Source: Cryobacterium sp. SO1
GTDB lineage: Bacteria > Actinomycetota > Actinomycetes > Actinomycetales > Microbacteriaceae
DNA: 64,000 nucleotides
Direction of reading: 5' to 3'
Assembly (NCBI RefSeq): GCF_004210215.2
Contig: NZ_CP067394.1
Location: 2,666,001-2,730,000, forward strand
This document shows positions 7,709-17,600 of this stretch, one piece after another. Both the position numbers and the translations under genes were made by a program. Below the pieces are notes generated by a model, which did not search any database, was not told the origin of the DNA, and saw only the letters and a program-made list of their open reading frames with translations. Position 1 is the stretch's first letter. Each line of letters starts with the position of its first letter.

Positions 7709-9136
7709 CTAGTCTCCGCTCTGTGAGGCGGCTGTCGCCGCATCTGTTCCCGGACGGTTGGTCTCTACCCAACCGACCATATTGCGTTGCGGAGCCACGT
7801 TGATCGCGAGCGCCCCGGCCTGCACGTCCTTGCGGACCACAGTGCCGGCGCCCGTGTAGGCTCCGTCTCCGATTCTAATCGGCGCGACGAACACGTTGTG
7901 CGACCCGGTGCGCACATGCGACCCGATCACCGACGGGTTCTTGTTCACGCCGTCGTAGTTGGCGAAGATCGTGCCGGCGCCGATGTTGGAGTGCACCCCG
8001 ACCGTGGCGTCGCCGACGTAACTGAGGTGCGGCACCTTGCTGCCCTCGCCGATGACCGCGTTCTTGGTCTCCACGAAGGTGCCGATCTTGCCGTCGGCGC
8101 CCAGCCAGGTGCCCGGGCGTAGATAGGCGAACGGGCCGACGGTGGCGCCGGCGCCGATCACCGCGAGAGTGCCGTCGGTGCGTTTGACCGTGGCCCCCTC
8201 ACCGATCTCGCAGTCGAGCAGGGTGGTGTCCGGGCCGACGATCGCGCCGGTGGCCACCGTGGTGGAGCCGAGGATCTGGGTGCCGGGCAGCAGGGTCACA
8301 TCGCTGGCGAGCGTGGCCTTGAGGTCGATCCAGGTGGTGGCCGGGTCCTGCACGGTCACCCCGGCCAGCTGCCAGCCGCGCACGATGACGGCGTTGAGCT
8401 TGGCGGCGGTGTCGCTGAGCTGCGCCCGGTCGTTGATGCCGGCGACGAGCCAGGCATCAGCCACGGGCACGGCGCGCACCTCGGAGCCTGCCGCGCGGAG
8501 CAGCCCGATCACATCGGTGAGGTACTTCTCGCCCTGCACGTTCTCGGTGGTGAGACGGGCCAGCTGGTCGCGCAGTTCGGCGAGGCCGAAGATGTACACA
8601 CCGGCGTTGGCTTCGTCGACCGCCCGCTCGTCGTCGCTGGCGTCCTTGTGCTCCACGATGCGGTCGAAGGTGCCGTCGTCGCCGCGGATGATGCGGCCGT
8701 AGCCGGTGACATCGCCAGGGAACGCGGACAGCACCGTTGCGGACACCCCGGCGCGTTCGCGGTGTGCCTCGATGAAGTTGGTGAGGGTGGCGGCGTTCAG
8801 CAGCGGCACATCGCCGCTGATCACGAGCACATCCCCGTCGAAGTCGGCCGGCAGCGCGGCGACGGCCTGCTGAACGGCACGGCCGGTGCCGGGGACCTCG
8901 TCCTGGTCGACGAGCAGGCTCTCCGGCAGGTCGAAGGCGACGAGCTCGGCCAGGCGTTCCCGTTCGTGCCGGAGCACGGTGATCACGTGGGCGGCATCCA
9001 GGGCCCTGGCCGTGGCGAGCACGTGGCTGATGATCGGCAACCCGGCCAGCGGATGCATCAGCTTGGGCAGGCTGGACTTCATGCGGGTGCCCTGGCCGGC
9101 GGCCAGCACGATGATGGCGAGGCGGGAATCGGTCAC
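7709..9136 (-). CDS. glmU: Bifunctional UDP-N-acetylglucosamine pyrophosphorylase / glucosamine-1-phosphate acetyltransferase
   Basis: Makes UDP-GlcNAc, the peptidoglycan precursor, in two steps. The N-terminal uridylyltransferase (about residues 1-235) starts with LAAGQGTRMKSSLPK, the nucleotide-binding signature. The C-terminal left-handed beta-helix acetyltransferase (about 260-455) shows hexapeptide repeats, with GPFAYLRPGT and NIGAGTIFANYDGVNK. The GTG start at 9136 has GAGAGGA upstream and places VTDSRLAIIVLAAG at the N-terminus. The open frame extends to 9214, but that part overlaps the tRNA gene and is discarded. 475 residues, normal length. Cotranscribed with prs. Confidence 0.96.
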   Translation of the reverse strand: MTDSRLAIIVLAAGQGTRMKSSLPKLMHPLAGLPIISHVLATARALDAAHVITVLRHERERLAELVAFDLPESLLVDQDEVPGTGRAVQQAVAALPADFDGDVLVISGDVPLLNAATLTNFIEAHRERAGVSATVLSAFPGDVTGYGRIIRGDDGTFDRIVEHKDASDDERAVDEANAGVYIFGLAELRDQLARLTTENVQGEKYLTDVIGLLRAAGSEVRAVPVADAWLVAGINDRAQLSDTAAKLNAVIVRGWQLAGVTVQDPATTWIDLKATLASDVTLLPGTQILGSTTVATGAIVGPDTTLLDCEIGEGATVKRTDGTLAVIGAGATVGPFAYLRPGTWLGADGKIGTFVETKNAVIGEGSKVPHLSYVGDATVGVHSNIGAGTIFANYDGVNKNPSVIGSHVRTGSHNVFVAPIRIGDGAYTGAGTVVRKDVQAGALAINVAPQRNMVGWVETNRPGTDAATAASQSGD

Positions 9137-9156
9137 GGGGGTCCTCTCAAAACGAG

Positions 9157-9228
9157 CTCCGCCGCCAGGACTCGAACCTAGACCTAACAGCTCCAAAGGC
9201 TGTCGTGCTGCCATTACACCACGGCGGA
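9157..9228 (-). tRNA. tRNA-Gln, anticodon TTG
   Basis: The reverse strand gives a full cloverleaf of 72 nt. The acceptor stem pairs TCCGCCG with CGGCGGA (plus-strand 9222-9228 and 9158-9164). The D arm contains GGTGTAATGGCAGCAC, the anticodon loop CTTTGGA reads TTG for Gln CAA codons, and the T arm is CTAGG-TTCGAGT-CCTGG. No CCA is encoded after the discriminator G. It lies 20 bp upstream of glmU on the same strand. Confidence 0.96.
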
Positions 9229-9330
9229 TTGCGCCGGCTACGGCCGGGCAACGGAGTCAAGTCTGCCAGATGCGCGGGCGCCTGCGCGTCATCCGCGCTT
9301 TCACGCGGCCGAAAACCGGATAATGGACGG

Positions 9331-9822
9331 ATGCCTGCCAATGACGAAGTCGACCGGATCGTTGATGCCTGGTTGCGGGAGCGCCCTGACCTGGATTTCG
9401 CTCCCCTGCAGGTGTTCTCCCGCGTCGCCCGGCTGAGCAAACATCTGGACCGTGCCCGCCGCACCGCGTTCTCCAGGTCGGAGCTGGATTCCTGGGAATT
9501 CGACGTGCTCTCGGCCCTGCGCCGCGCTGGCGATCCGTACGAGCTGAGCCCGAAGCTGCTCCTGCAGCAGACCCTGGTCTCCAGCGGCACCATGACCAAC
9601 CGCATCGACAGGCTCGTCGAACGTGGCCTGGTCACCCGGCGCACCGACCCCAACGACGGCCGTGGCATCTTCGTGGGCATGACCGCCGGCGGCCTCACCC
9701 GGGTGGATGCCGCGATCACCCGTCTGGTCGACGCCGAGGCGGCCCTGCTGCAGAGCCTGCCCGCCGTCGATCAGGAACGTCTGGCCGCCCTGCTGCGCAA
9801 GCTCAGCCTCGACTTCGACTGA
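9331..9822 (+). CDS. MarR-family transcriptional regulator
   Basis: 163 residues with a central winged helix-turn-helix. The helix pair LSPKLLLQQTLVSSGTMTN (about 75-93) is the recognition region, and the wing RGLVTRRTDPNDGRGIFVGMT is the standard MarR DxRG-type beta hairpin. The flanking helices give the dimer interface. ATG 9331 is preceded by GGACGG; the open frame runs further upstream but over the divergent tRNA region. The gene is convergent with metI, with a palindromic element between them, and no obvious target gene shares its transcript. The ligand is unknown. Confidence 0.9.
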   Translation: MPANDEVDRIVDAWLRERPDLDFAPLQVFSRVARLSKHLDRARRTAFSRSELDSWEFDVLSALRRAGDPYELSPKLLLQQTLVSSGTMTNRIDRLVERGLVTRRTDPNDGRGIFVGMTAGGLTRVDAAITRLVDAEAALLQSLPAVDQERLAALLRKLSLDFD

Positions 9823-9830
9823 CCACCCTC

Positions 9831-9894
9831 TCGCGAACTGTGACGTAAGCACCCAAAACCCGAGATTTCTGGGGCTTAACTCACGGTTCGCGGA
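9831..9894. repeat. Dispersed palindromic element, family 2, copy 1
   Basis: The left arm 9831-9853 (TCGCGAACTGTGACGTAAGC and three more bases) pairs imperfectly with 9871-9894, leaving 17 nt in the middle. The second copy, at 24447-24509, has the same arm length and the same 17-nt centre. It fills the whole gap between the MarR stop and the metI stop, so it probably doubles as the terminator for two convergent genes. Confidence 0.75.
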
Positions 9895-10554
9895 TCAGCG
9901 GCGCAGCGCCTTGCGGGCCAGCCGGTTGCCGAGGAACTGCACAACCTGCACAAAAATGACGATCAGCAGCACGGCGGCCCAGGTGACGACGGGGTCGAAC
10001 TGCCGCCAGCCGTAGAGCAGCGCGAACGCGCCCAGACCGCCGCCGCCGACGTAACCGGCCACCGCCGACATGTCCACGAGCGCCACGAAGATGAACGTGT
10101 AGCCCAGGATCAGCGGGCCGAGCGCCTCGGGCAGCAGCACCGTGAAAATGATGCGGATCGGGCCGGCGCCCACGCTGCGGGCCGCTTCGATCACGCCGGG
10201 CGTCACGGTGAGCAGGTTCTGCTCCACGATGCGCGCCATCGCGAACATCGCCGCCAGTGCGATGGTGAAGATCATCGCGTTGTTGCCGATACCGGTGCCC
10301 ACCACGGCTCGGGTGAGTGGTTGCACCGCCGCCAGGAAGATGATGAACGGGATCGGCCTGATGGTGTTGACGAGGACGTTGAGCACCCCGAAGACACCGC
10401 GGTTGGCCAGGATGCTGCCGGCCCGGGTGAGGTAGAGGCCGAGGCCGACGACCAGGCCGCCGAAGCCGCCCAGGAGCAGGGTGAGGCCCACGATGTACAG
10501 GGTCTCCCACGCGGCAACCCACAGTTGGGGCAGGAGAGTGATGAGTCCGTCCAT
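9895..10554 (-). CDS. metI: Methionine ABC transporter, permease
   Basis: Membrane subunit of the D/L-methionine importer. 219 residues with five predicted helices. The cytoplasmic coupling loop EAARSVGAGPIRIIFTVLLPEALGPL (about residues 125-150) is the EAA motif that docks on MetN. The ATG at 10554 follows the metN TGA by two bases, so translation is coupled. It is last in the metQ-metN-metI operon, which is read towards lower coordinates, and ends against a family-2 palindrome. Confidence 0.93.
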   Translation of the reverse strand: MDGLITLLPQLWVAAWETLYIVGLTLLLGGFGGLVVGLGLYLTRAGSILANRGVFGVLNVLVNTIRPIPFIIFLAAVQPLTRAVVGTGIGNNAMIFTIALAAMFAMARIVEQNLLTVTPGVIEAARSVGAGPIRIIFTVLLPEALGPLILGYTFIFVALVDMSAVAGYVGGGGLGAFALLYGWRQFDPVVTWAAVLLIVIFVQVVQFLGNRLARKALRR

Positions 10555-10556
10555 GG

Positions 10557-11597
10557 TCAGCGCACCTCGGTGACTGTCGTGAGCGCGCGCACCCGGTCAA
10601 GCGCGGCGTCGATGGTCGTCTCGTCCCCGGTCAGCGCCAGGGTGAGGTGCCCGAACGGGCGCCCCTGGATTTCGTTGATGCCCCCGTAGACGACCTGGAA
10701 GGCGATACCGTCGCGGGACAGTTCGCCGAACACCAGGGTCTGGTCGACGGTGTCGCTGCGGAACGCGAGGGTCACGATGCGGCCGGTGTGCCTGGAGCGG
10801 AGCACGTCGAGTTCCGGCTTGGACGGGAGCCCCTTGACCACCGTCGAGACGAACCGTGCGGACGCGGCCTGCTGCGGGTTCGAGAACACGTCGAACACGT
10901 CGCCGCGTTCGATGATGCGGCCCTGGTCCATCACGGCGACCTTGGTGGCCAGAGTCTGGATGACATCCATTTCGTGGGTGATGACGATGATGGTGACGCC
11001 GAACTCGCGGTTGACCCGCCCCAACAGTTCGAGCACCTCATGGGTGGTCTCGGGGTCCAGGGCGCTGGTGGCCTCGTCGGCCAGCAGCAGCGCGGGCGAG
11101 GACGCCAGGGCGCGGGCGATGCCCACACGCTGCTTCTGCCCGCCGGAGAGCTGGTCGGGGTAGGCGCCGGCCTTGTCGGCCAACCCCACGAAGTCGAGCA
11201 TTTCGGCGACCCGTGCCGTGCGGTCGGCCTTGTCCCGGCGGGCCACCTCGAGGGGGTAGGCCACATTGCGGGCGACGGTGCGGGAGTTCAGCAGGTTGAA
11301 CTGCTGGAAGATCATGCCGATCCCCAGTCGCACCGGTCGCAGTTCGCGTTCGGGCAGGCCGGCGACGTCCCGGCCGTCGATGAGGATCTGGCCGGCCGTG
11401 GAGCGCTCGAGCACGTTCACCAGGCGCACCAGGGTGCTCTTGCCCGCCCCTGAATAGCCGATGATGCCGTAGACGTCGCCGGCGTCGATGCTGATGCTCA
11501 CGTCGTCGATCGCCGTCACATCCGGTGCGCCCTTGACGGTGGCCGGGTACACCTTGCTGACGTTTCTCAGTTCGACGAGTGGGGTGGGTGCTGGCAT
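10557..11597 (-). CDS. metN: Methionine ABC transporter, ATP-binding protein with NIL domain
   Basis: ATPase subunit, 346 residues. The nucleotide-binding domain has Walker A GYSGAGKST (about 45-53), signature LSGGQKQR, Walker B LLADEAT and switch histidine VITHE. The last 100 residues form the NIL/ACT-like domain, where binding of intracellular methionine inhibits transport in the E. coli system. ATG 11597 is chosen because the conserved ABC start VELRNVSKVY follows it directly and GAAGGA lies upstream; the frame is open further but without homology. It is separated from metQ by a 70-bp gap containing a strong hairpin. Confidence 0.94.
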   Translation of the reverse strand: MPAPTPLVELRNVSKVYPATVKGAPDVTAIDDVSISIDAGDVYGIIGYSGAGKSTLVRLVNVLERSTAGQILIDGRDVAGLPERELRPVRLGIGMIFQQFNLLNSRTVARNVAYPLEVARRDKADRTARVAEMLDFVGLADKAGAYPDQLSGGQKQRVGIARALASSPALLLADEATSALDPETTHEVLELLGRVNREFGVTIIVITHEMDVIQTLATKVAVMDQGRIIERGDVFDVFSNPQQAASARFVSTVVKGLPSKPELDVLRSRHTGRIVTLAFRSDTVDQTLVFGELSRDGIAFQVVYGGINEIQGRPFGHLTLALTGDETTIDAALDRVRALTTVTEVR

Positions 11598-11624
11598 GCA
11601 GGTCCTTCGGTTGGAGCGGGGAAA

Positions 11625-11658
11625 GGCCGGCCGCGCCTCACGGGAGGGGCGGCCGGCC
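11625..11658 (-). promoter_or_regulatory. Stable hairpin between metQ and metN
   Basis: GGCCGGCCGC (11625-11634) and GCGGCCGGCC (11649-11658) make a perfect 10-bp stem with a 14-nt loop in the metQ-metN intercistronic RNA. No U-run follows in the direction of transcription, so it is more likely an mRNA stabiliser or partial attenuator. Such hairpins often let binding-protein genes be expressed above the rest of their operon (known for other ABC operons; inferred here). Confidence 0.6.
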
Positions 11659-11667
11659 GGGGGCTGC

Positions 11668-12573
11668 TTACTTCTGGGCCGCGGTGTCTTCCTCGACCGT
11701 GGCCAGGGCGGCCTGCAGGTCGGCGGGCGACGTGGTGGCCAGCACGGCGGAGTTGCCGGAGATCTCGAGCAGGCCGTCGGTGACGGTGCTCGTGGTCTGG
11801 AAGAGCTCGACGAGTGTGGCGTAGGTCTCGTTGTCCCTGTCTTCGGCGCGCACACCGAACACGTTCACGTACGGCAGGGCGGACTCGTCGGCTGGGTCGT
11901 CCTTGATCAGCGCGTCCTCGAACTTGAGGCCGGCCTTCTCGACGAAGTCGTTGTTGATGATCGCGGCATCCACGTCGGGCAGCGACGTCGCGGTCAGCGA
12001 CGGCTCGAGCGCGGTGACGGTGACCGTGGACTTGGCGGTGTCGACGTCGTCCAGGGTGCTGAAGATGGATCCGCCGTCCTTGAGCACAACGAGGTCGGCG
12101 CTCTGCAGCACCAGGAGGGCTCGGGCCAGGTTGCTCGCGTCGTTGGGCACGGCGACGGTGTCGCCCTTTTTGAGGTCGGCGACGTCGGTGACCTTGGTGG
12201 AGTACAGGCCGAGCGGGTAGATCGCCGTCGCGCCGATGGGCGTGAGGTCCTCACCGCTGGAGACGTTGTAGTCGGCCAGGTAGACCAGGTGCTGGAACTG
12301 GTTGATGTCGATGTCACCGTTGGTCAGGGCCGGGTTGGGCTGGTTGTAGTCGGCGAAGTCCACGATCTCGACGCTGATGCCCTCGTCGGCGGCTGCCGCG
12401 GTGTAGTCGGCCCAGTACGGGTCACTGGCCCCGACGACGCCGATCTTCACGGTCTCGTCGCCTCCGCCTGCCGCACCGGCACAGCCGGCAAGCAGTGTCA
12501 GGCTGGCGCCCACGGCCAGGATGCTCAGGAAGCCCTTTTTCGCGCTGTACTTCTTCACTTCAGTGTTCTCCAC
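11668..12573 (-). CDS. metQ: Methionine-binding lipoprotein of ABC importer
   Basis: Solute-binding lipoprotein (NLPA family) that delivers methionine to MetNI. With the GTG start at 12573 the product is 301 residues: a positively charged start, a hydrophobic stretch, and a lipobox LLAGC near residue 30. The mature part shows the family signature KIGVVGASDPYWADY and then NQFQHLVYLADYN. A GTG at 12558 is an alternative start; the longer frame to 12624 would put a very polar stretch before the signal peptide. It is the first gene of the operon and follows a 255-bp gap that can fold into exclusive hairpins. Confidence 0.92.
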   Translation of the reverse strand: MENTEVKKYSAKKGFLSILAVGASLTLLAGCAGAAGGGDETVKIGVVGASDPYWADYTAAAADEGISVEIVDFADYNQPNPALTNGDIDINQFQHLVYLADYNVSSGEDLTPIGATAIYPLGLYSTKVTDVADLKKGDTVAVPNDASNLARALLVLQSADLVVLKDGGSIFSTLDDVDTAKSTVTVTALEPSLTATSLPDVDAAIINNDFVEKAGLKFEDALIKDDPADESALPYVNVFGVRAEDRDNETYATLVELFQTTSTVTDGLLEISGNSAVLATTSPADLQAALATVEEDTAAQK

Positions 12574-12619
12574 GTCTCGGTCGCTGTGTGTGCGTGCAAC
12601 GCGGGACGAAGAGCTGGCT

Positions 12620-12679
12620 GGCACAGGTCATCCACGGAATCGTCGCGTGGGAATTCTGTGCCGCATCGTCGCGTGGCAC
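12620..12679 (-). promoter_or_regulatory. Structured metQ leader with mutually exclusive hairpins
   Basis: In the RNA read towards metQ, a GGCACAG segment (from plus-strand 12656-12662) can pair with an upstream GTGCC (from 12675-12679) or with a downstream CTGTGCC (from 12620-12626), but not both. The second option also encloses a CCACG/CGTGG stem (12632-12650). The 12-mer ATCGTCGCGTGG occurs twice on the plus strand (12639-12650 and 12665-12676), putting the same sequence into each alternative hairpin. This looks like an attenuation or riboswitch-type switch. It does not match the SAM-I or SAM-IV consensus that I know. Confidence 0.45.
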
Positions 12680-12736
12680 TCTCCCACGGTAGCCGCAGAA
12701 GGCACGACGACCGTACCGCGCCGACACACTTCGTCA

Positions 12737-12774
12737 CAGATGCTGCGACGACCGCCGCCCAGTCACAGCATCTG
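12737..12774. terminator. Inverted repeat after the ABC-F gene
   Basis: CAGATGCTG (12737-12745) and CAGCATCTG (12766-12774) are perfect complements with a 20-nt loop, 55 bp past the ABC-F stop. It could terminate the ABC-F transcript, though it lacks a U-run, or be an operator in the metQ promoter region. Both readings are open. Confidence 0.4.
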
Positions 12775-12828
12775 CGAGGCGGACGGCGGGTCAGCGAAGC
12801 GGTGCGCCGGTCGCCGGAAACGGCCGGG

Positions 12829-14634
<1,806 letters not shown>

Positions 14635-14737
14635 AGGGTTCGAGCCTAGCCGTCGCAGCTGAAAGCCCGGACCGCCGGCTCTCGCCCGGCAGTGCGAGGC
14701 GCGCACTTTTCGAGCTACGCGGGCACTGCGCCCCTAT

Positions 14738-14757
14738 GCGGGTGGCGCGCCACCCGC
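14738..14757. repeat. Perfect 20-bp GC palindrome downstream of ispE
   Basis: GCGGGTGGCGCGCCACCCGC is a perfect palindrome in the 171-bp gap between the ABC-F start and the ispE stop. In the direction of transcription it follows ispE by about 50 bp. It may be a rho-independent-like terminator without a U-run, or an operator ahead of the ABC-F gene. Nothing else is recognisable in the gap. Confidence 0.5.
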
Positions 14758-14805
14758 GCACCGGCGCCTGACCCGCGCATCGGCATCCGCCGGCCGCGCG
14801 GTGCG

Positions 14806-15741
14806 CTAGGAGGTGAGGATCCGGGCGCCGTGCACGGGACCGGTGGCCCGCACCAAATGAAGCCGGGCGGCGCTCAGCGCCACCTGCAGCTCGAGGCCCG
14901 CGTCCACGTCGGGCACCAGGAACGCCACAGTGGGGCCGGACCCGGAGAGGATGCCGGCCAGGGCGCCGTTCGCCTCGCCGAGCTCGAGCACCCGGCCCAG
15001 GCCCGGCGCCAGCTGCAGCGCCGGAGCCTGCAGGTCGTTGTGCATCGACTCGGCCAGCATGGCCGGGTCGCCCGCGCGCAGGGCCTGCAGCACGTCGGCG
15101 TCCACGGTGGGCTGCAACTGGGCGGGGAAGATGTCCTGGGCGTGCCGGGTGCGGTGCCGGTCCAACTCGCTGTAGACCGAGGGGGTCGACATGCCGAACT
15201 CGGCCAGGGCGAGGACCCAATGGAAGGTGCCCTTGGCCAGGGCGGGGCTCAGCTGGTCACCGCGCCCGGTGCCGATGGCGGTGCCGCCGGTGAACGCGAA
15301 CGGCACATCCGCGCCGAGGGTGGCCGCGATCTTCAGCAGTTCCTCGCGGCTCAGCTCGGTTCCCCAGAGCGCGTCGCAGGCGAGCAGGGTGGCCGCGGCA
15401 TCCGCCGACCCGCCGCCCATGCCGCCGGCGATGGGCACGTTCTTGTCGATCCTGAGGTGCACCCCGCCGGTGTAGCCGGTATACCGGGCCAGCGCCCTGG
15501 CAGCCTTGATCGCGAGGTTGCTGTCGTCAACGGCCAGAGCCGAGGTGTCGATGGTGCCGGTGAACTCGACGCTGAAGTCGTCAGCGGCCGTGGCGCGCAC
15601 GTCTTCGTAGACGGAGACGGCCTGGAACGCGGTGGCGAGATCGTGGTAGCCGTCGTCCATCACGGCGCCCACTTTGAGGAAGACGTTGATTTTGCCCGGT
15701 GCCCTCGCATGCACAACCGGTGAGGTCGCCGTGTTGGTCAT
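14806..15741 (-). CDS. ispE: 4-diphosphocytidyl-2-C-methyl-D-erythritol kinase
   Basis: GHMP kinase of the non-mevalonate isoprenoid pathway; phosphorylates CDP-ME at the 2-hydroxyl. 311 residues. The N-terminal [12 protein letters not shown] motif carries the catalytic lysine region, the ATP loop is [15 protein letters not shown] (about 108-122), and the C-terminal GHMP motif is [12 protein letters not shown] (about 270). The ATG at 15741 lies nine bases after the rsmA stop. The order tatD-rsmA-ispE on one strand is the standard actinobacterial arrangement. Confidence 0.95.
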   Translation of the reverse strand: MTNTATSPVVHARAPGKINVFLKVGAVMDDGYHDLATAFQAVSVYEDVRATAADDFSVEFTGTIDTSALAVDDSNLAIKAARALARYTGYTGGVHLRIDKNVPIAGGMGGGSADAAATLLACDALWGTELSREELLKIAATLGADVPFAFTGGTAIGTGRGDQLSPALAKGTFHWVLALAEFGMSTPSVYSELDRHRTRHAQDIFPAQLQPTVDADVLQALRAGDPAMLAESMHNDLQAPALQLAPGLGRVLELGEANGALAGILSGSGPTVAFLVPDVDAGLELQVALSAARLHLVRATGPVHGARILTS

Positions 15742-15750
15742 GCCTCTAAC

Positions 15751-16629
15751 CTAGGCCAGCCAGGCCCGGGCGATCGCCAGGAAGTCGTTGACGGTGAGCT
15801 GCTCGCCACGTTCGGTGGGGTCGATGCCCGCAGCGGTGAGTACGGCCGCCGCCTGGGTGGAGTCGCCGAGCACGCCGGACAGCGACTGACGCAGCATTTT
15901 GCGGCGCTGCTGGAAGGCCCCGTCGACGAGGGCGAACGTGGCCAGACGCAATTCCTCGGATTCGAGTTCTTCGGCGCGGCGCTCGAACGCGATGAGGATG
16001 GAATCGACGTTCGGGACCGGCCAGAACACCTGCCGGCTCACCTTGCCGGCGGTGCGGAATTGGCCGTACCAGGCGGCCTTGACGCTGGGGCTGCCGTAGA
16101 TCTTCGACCCGGGCGCGGCTGCGAGGCGCTCCCCCACCTCGGCCTGCACCATCACGACGCCGGCGCGGATGGAGGCGAAGTGCTCGAGCAGGTGCAGCAG
16201 CACCGGCACCGACACGTTGTAGGGCAGGTTCGCCACCAGCCGGGTGGGCGCGCCAGGCAGGTCGGCGATCTTCAGCGCGTCGGCACGGATGACCGTGAGT
16301 TGTGCGGTCGGCTGCATGAGCTGCACGGTCAGCGGAAGCTGTTCGGCCAGACGGTCGTCGATCTCCACGGCCACGACGGCGGCGCCCACTTCGAGGATGC
16401 CCAGGGTCAGCGAGCCGAGGCCGGGGCCCACCTCGACGACGGTTTCGCCGGGCTGCACGGCGGCGACCTTCACGATCCGCCGCACCGTGTTGCCGTCGAT
16501 GACAAAATTCTGTCCGAGTTTCTTGGTCGGGTTCACCCCGAGCATCTCGGCGAGGTCGCGGATCTCGGCCGGCCCGAGCAGGGTGGGCGCGGCCGGTTCT
16601 GTGGCTGGTGTGGGGGCAGAGTCGGTCAT
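15751..16629 (-). CDS. rsmA: 16S rRNA (adenine1518/1519-N6)-dimethyltransferase
   Basis: KsgA-type enzyme that dimethylates two adjacent adenines in the 3' hairpin of 16S rRNA during 30S maturation. 292 residues. Substrate-binding LGQNFVIDGNT opens the conserved core, the SAM site is VVEVGPGLGSLT (about 70-81), and motif IV is NLPYNVS. The ATG at 16629 overlaps the tatD stop by four bases (ATGA), so the two are coupled. The N-terminal 20 residues are Ala/Pro-rich and variable. Confidence 0.95.
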   Translation of the reverse strand: MTDSAPTPATEPAAPTLLGPAEIRDLAEMLGVNPTKKLGQNFVIDGNTVRRIVKVAAVQPGETVVEVGPGLGSLTLGILEVGAAVVAVEIDDRLAEQLPLTVQLMQPTAQLTVIRADALKIADLPGAPTRLVANLPYNVSVPVLLHLLEHFASIRAGVVMVQAEVGERLAAAPGSKIYGSPSVKAAWYGQFRTAGKVSRQVFWPVPNVDSILIAFERRAEELESEELRLATFALVDGAFQQRRKMLRQSLSGVLGDSTQAAAVLTAAGIDPTERGEQLTVNDFLAIARAWLA

Positions 16630-17600
16630 GCGAGGCCTCCGGCCGGGCTGATGCGAGGGTCACGGGCGGTGTCGGTCACCACAACGGGTTCCGCGTCCCA
16701 GCGGCCGTAGACGAGTTCGGTGTTCGAGGTGATCTGGGCGGCCAGCACGGCGACATCGGTCTGCAGGTGGTCGGCCATGGCGCGCAGGGTGTGCGGCAGC
16801 AGGTACGGCGCGTTGGGGCGGCCGCGGTGCGGGGTGGGCGTGAGGTAGGGCGCGTCGGTCTCCACCAGCAGCAGGGAGCGCGGTGCCACGTCCAGCGCTT
16901 CGCGCAGGGTGGCAGCGTTCTTGAACGAGACCGGGCCGGCGAACGACAGGTACCAGCCCTGGTCGGCGCAGAGCCGGGCCAGCTCGGCGCCGCCGGAGAA
17001 GCAGTGGAACACCGTGCGTGCGGGCGCGCCGACCCGCAACAGGGTCTCGACGACCTCGTCGTGGGCGTCGCGGTCGTGGATCTGCAGGGCCAGGCCGTGC
17101 CGCTTGGCGATCTCGATGTGCGCCTCGAACGAGCGGAACTGGGCGGCCCGGCCCTCCGGTGCGGTGCGGAAGAAGTCCAGGCCGGTCTCGCCGATCGCGA
17201 CCACGCGGGGTCGCCCGGCGAGCTCGTCGATCACGGCGAGCCCCTCGTCGAGGGTGCCCGCGTTCTCCAGCGCCGGTGCATCGTTAGGGTGGATGGCGAC
17301 GGCGGCGAGCATCCGCGGTTCGCGGGCGGCCATTTCGGCGGACCACCGGGAGGTGGCCACGTCGGTGCCCACCTGGATCACGCCGCGCACTCCCACGCTG
17401 GAGGCCAGGTCGAGCTGCTCGGCGACCGAGAGCGGGGTGATGCCGTCCGCTCGTCCTGAGCCTGTCGAAGGGTCCAGGTGCGTGTGGTTGTCGTAGACGC
17501 CGACGACCAGCGGCACCGGGGCGGGCGGGTAGACCAGGTCGCGACCGGCGCACGCCCCGCGGGCGCGGATGTGACTGCGCTCGGCGGAGTCGTCAGCCAA
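16626..17600 (-). CDS. tatD: TatD-family metal-dependent hydrolase (3'-5' DNase)
   Basis: TIM-barrel metal hydrolase. Metal ligands are visible as YDNHTH (His39, His41), GETGLDFF, QIHDRDAHDE, FHCFSG and VETDAPYLTP. E. coli TatD is a 3'-5' exonuclease linked to DNA repair. The reading frame starts with TTG at 17600, overlapping the metG stop by eight bases; no ATG or GTG is available before the conserved YPPAP..VYDNHTHLD region, so TTG is likely. Residues about 44-53 (DPSTGSGRAD) come from a REP-like element inserted in frame just after the first metal motif. In mycobacteria rpfB follows tatD, but here rsmA follows directly. Confidence 0.92.
   Translation of the reverse strand: MADDSAERSHIRARGACAGRDLVYPPAPVPLVVGVYDNHTHLDPSTGSGRADGITPLSVAEQLDLASSVGVRGVIQVGTDVATSRWSAEMAAREPRMLAAVAIHPNDAPALENAGTLDEGLAVIDELAGRPRVVAIGETGLDFFRTAPEGRAAQFRSFEAHIEIAKRHGLALQIHDRDAHDEVVETLLRVGAPARTVFHCFSGGAELARLCADQGWYLSFAGPVSFKNAATLREALDVAPRSLLLVETDAPYLTPTPHRGRPNAPYLLPHTLRAMADHLQTDVAVLAAQITSNTELVYGRWDAEPVVVTDTARDPRISPAGGLA
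17448..17472. repeat. REP-like element inside tatD (CCTGAGCCTGTCGAAGG type)
   Basis: TCCTGAGCCTGTCGAAGGG at 17454-17472, with a short flank, matches the common dispersed repeat of the form TTCGACAAGCTCAGGA seen in many Microbacteriaceae genomes. A related copy lies at 57772-57790 in the recQ-like gene. It adds about ten codons to tatD without breaking the frame. Confidence 0.65.

Noticed and set aside
12574..12828. SAM-I or SAM-IV riboswitch upstream of metQ
   Set aside because: The conserved core sequences of those classes are not present in the order needed; only generic hairpins are seen.
16626..16640. Missing or broken rpfB between tatD and rsmA
   Set aside because: The two genes overlap by four bases, so there is no remnant; the gene is simply not at this site.
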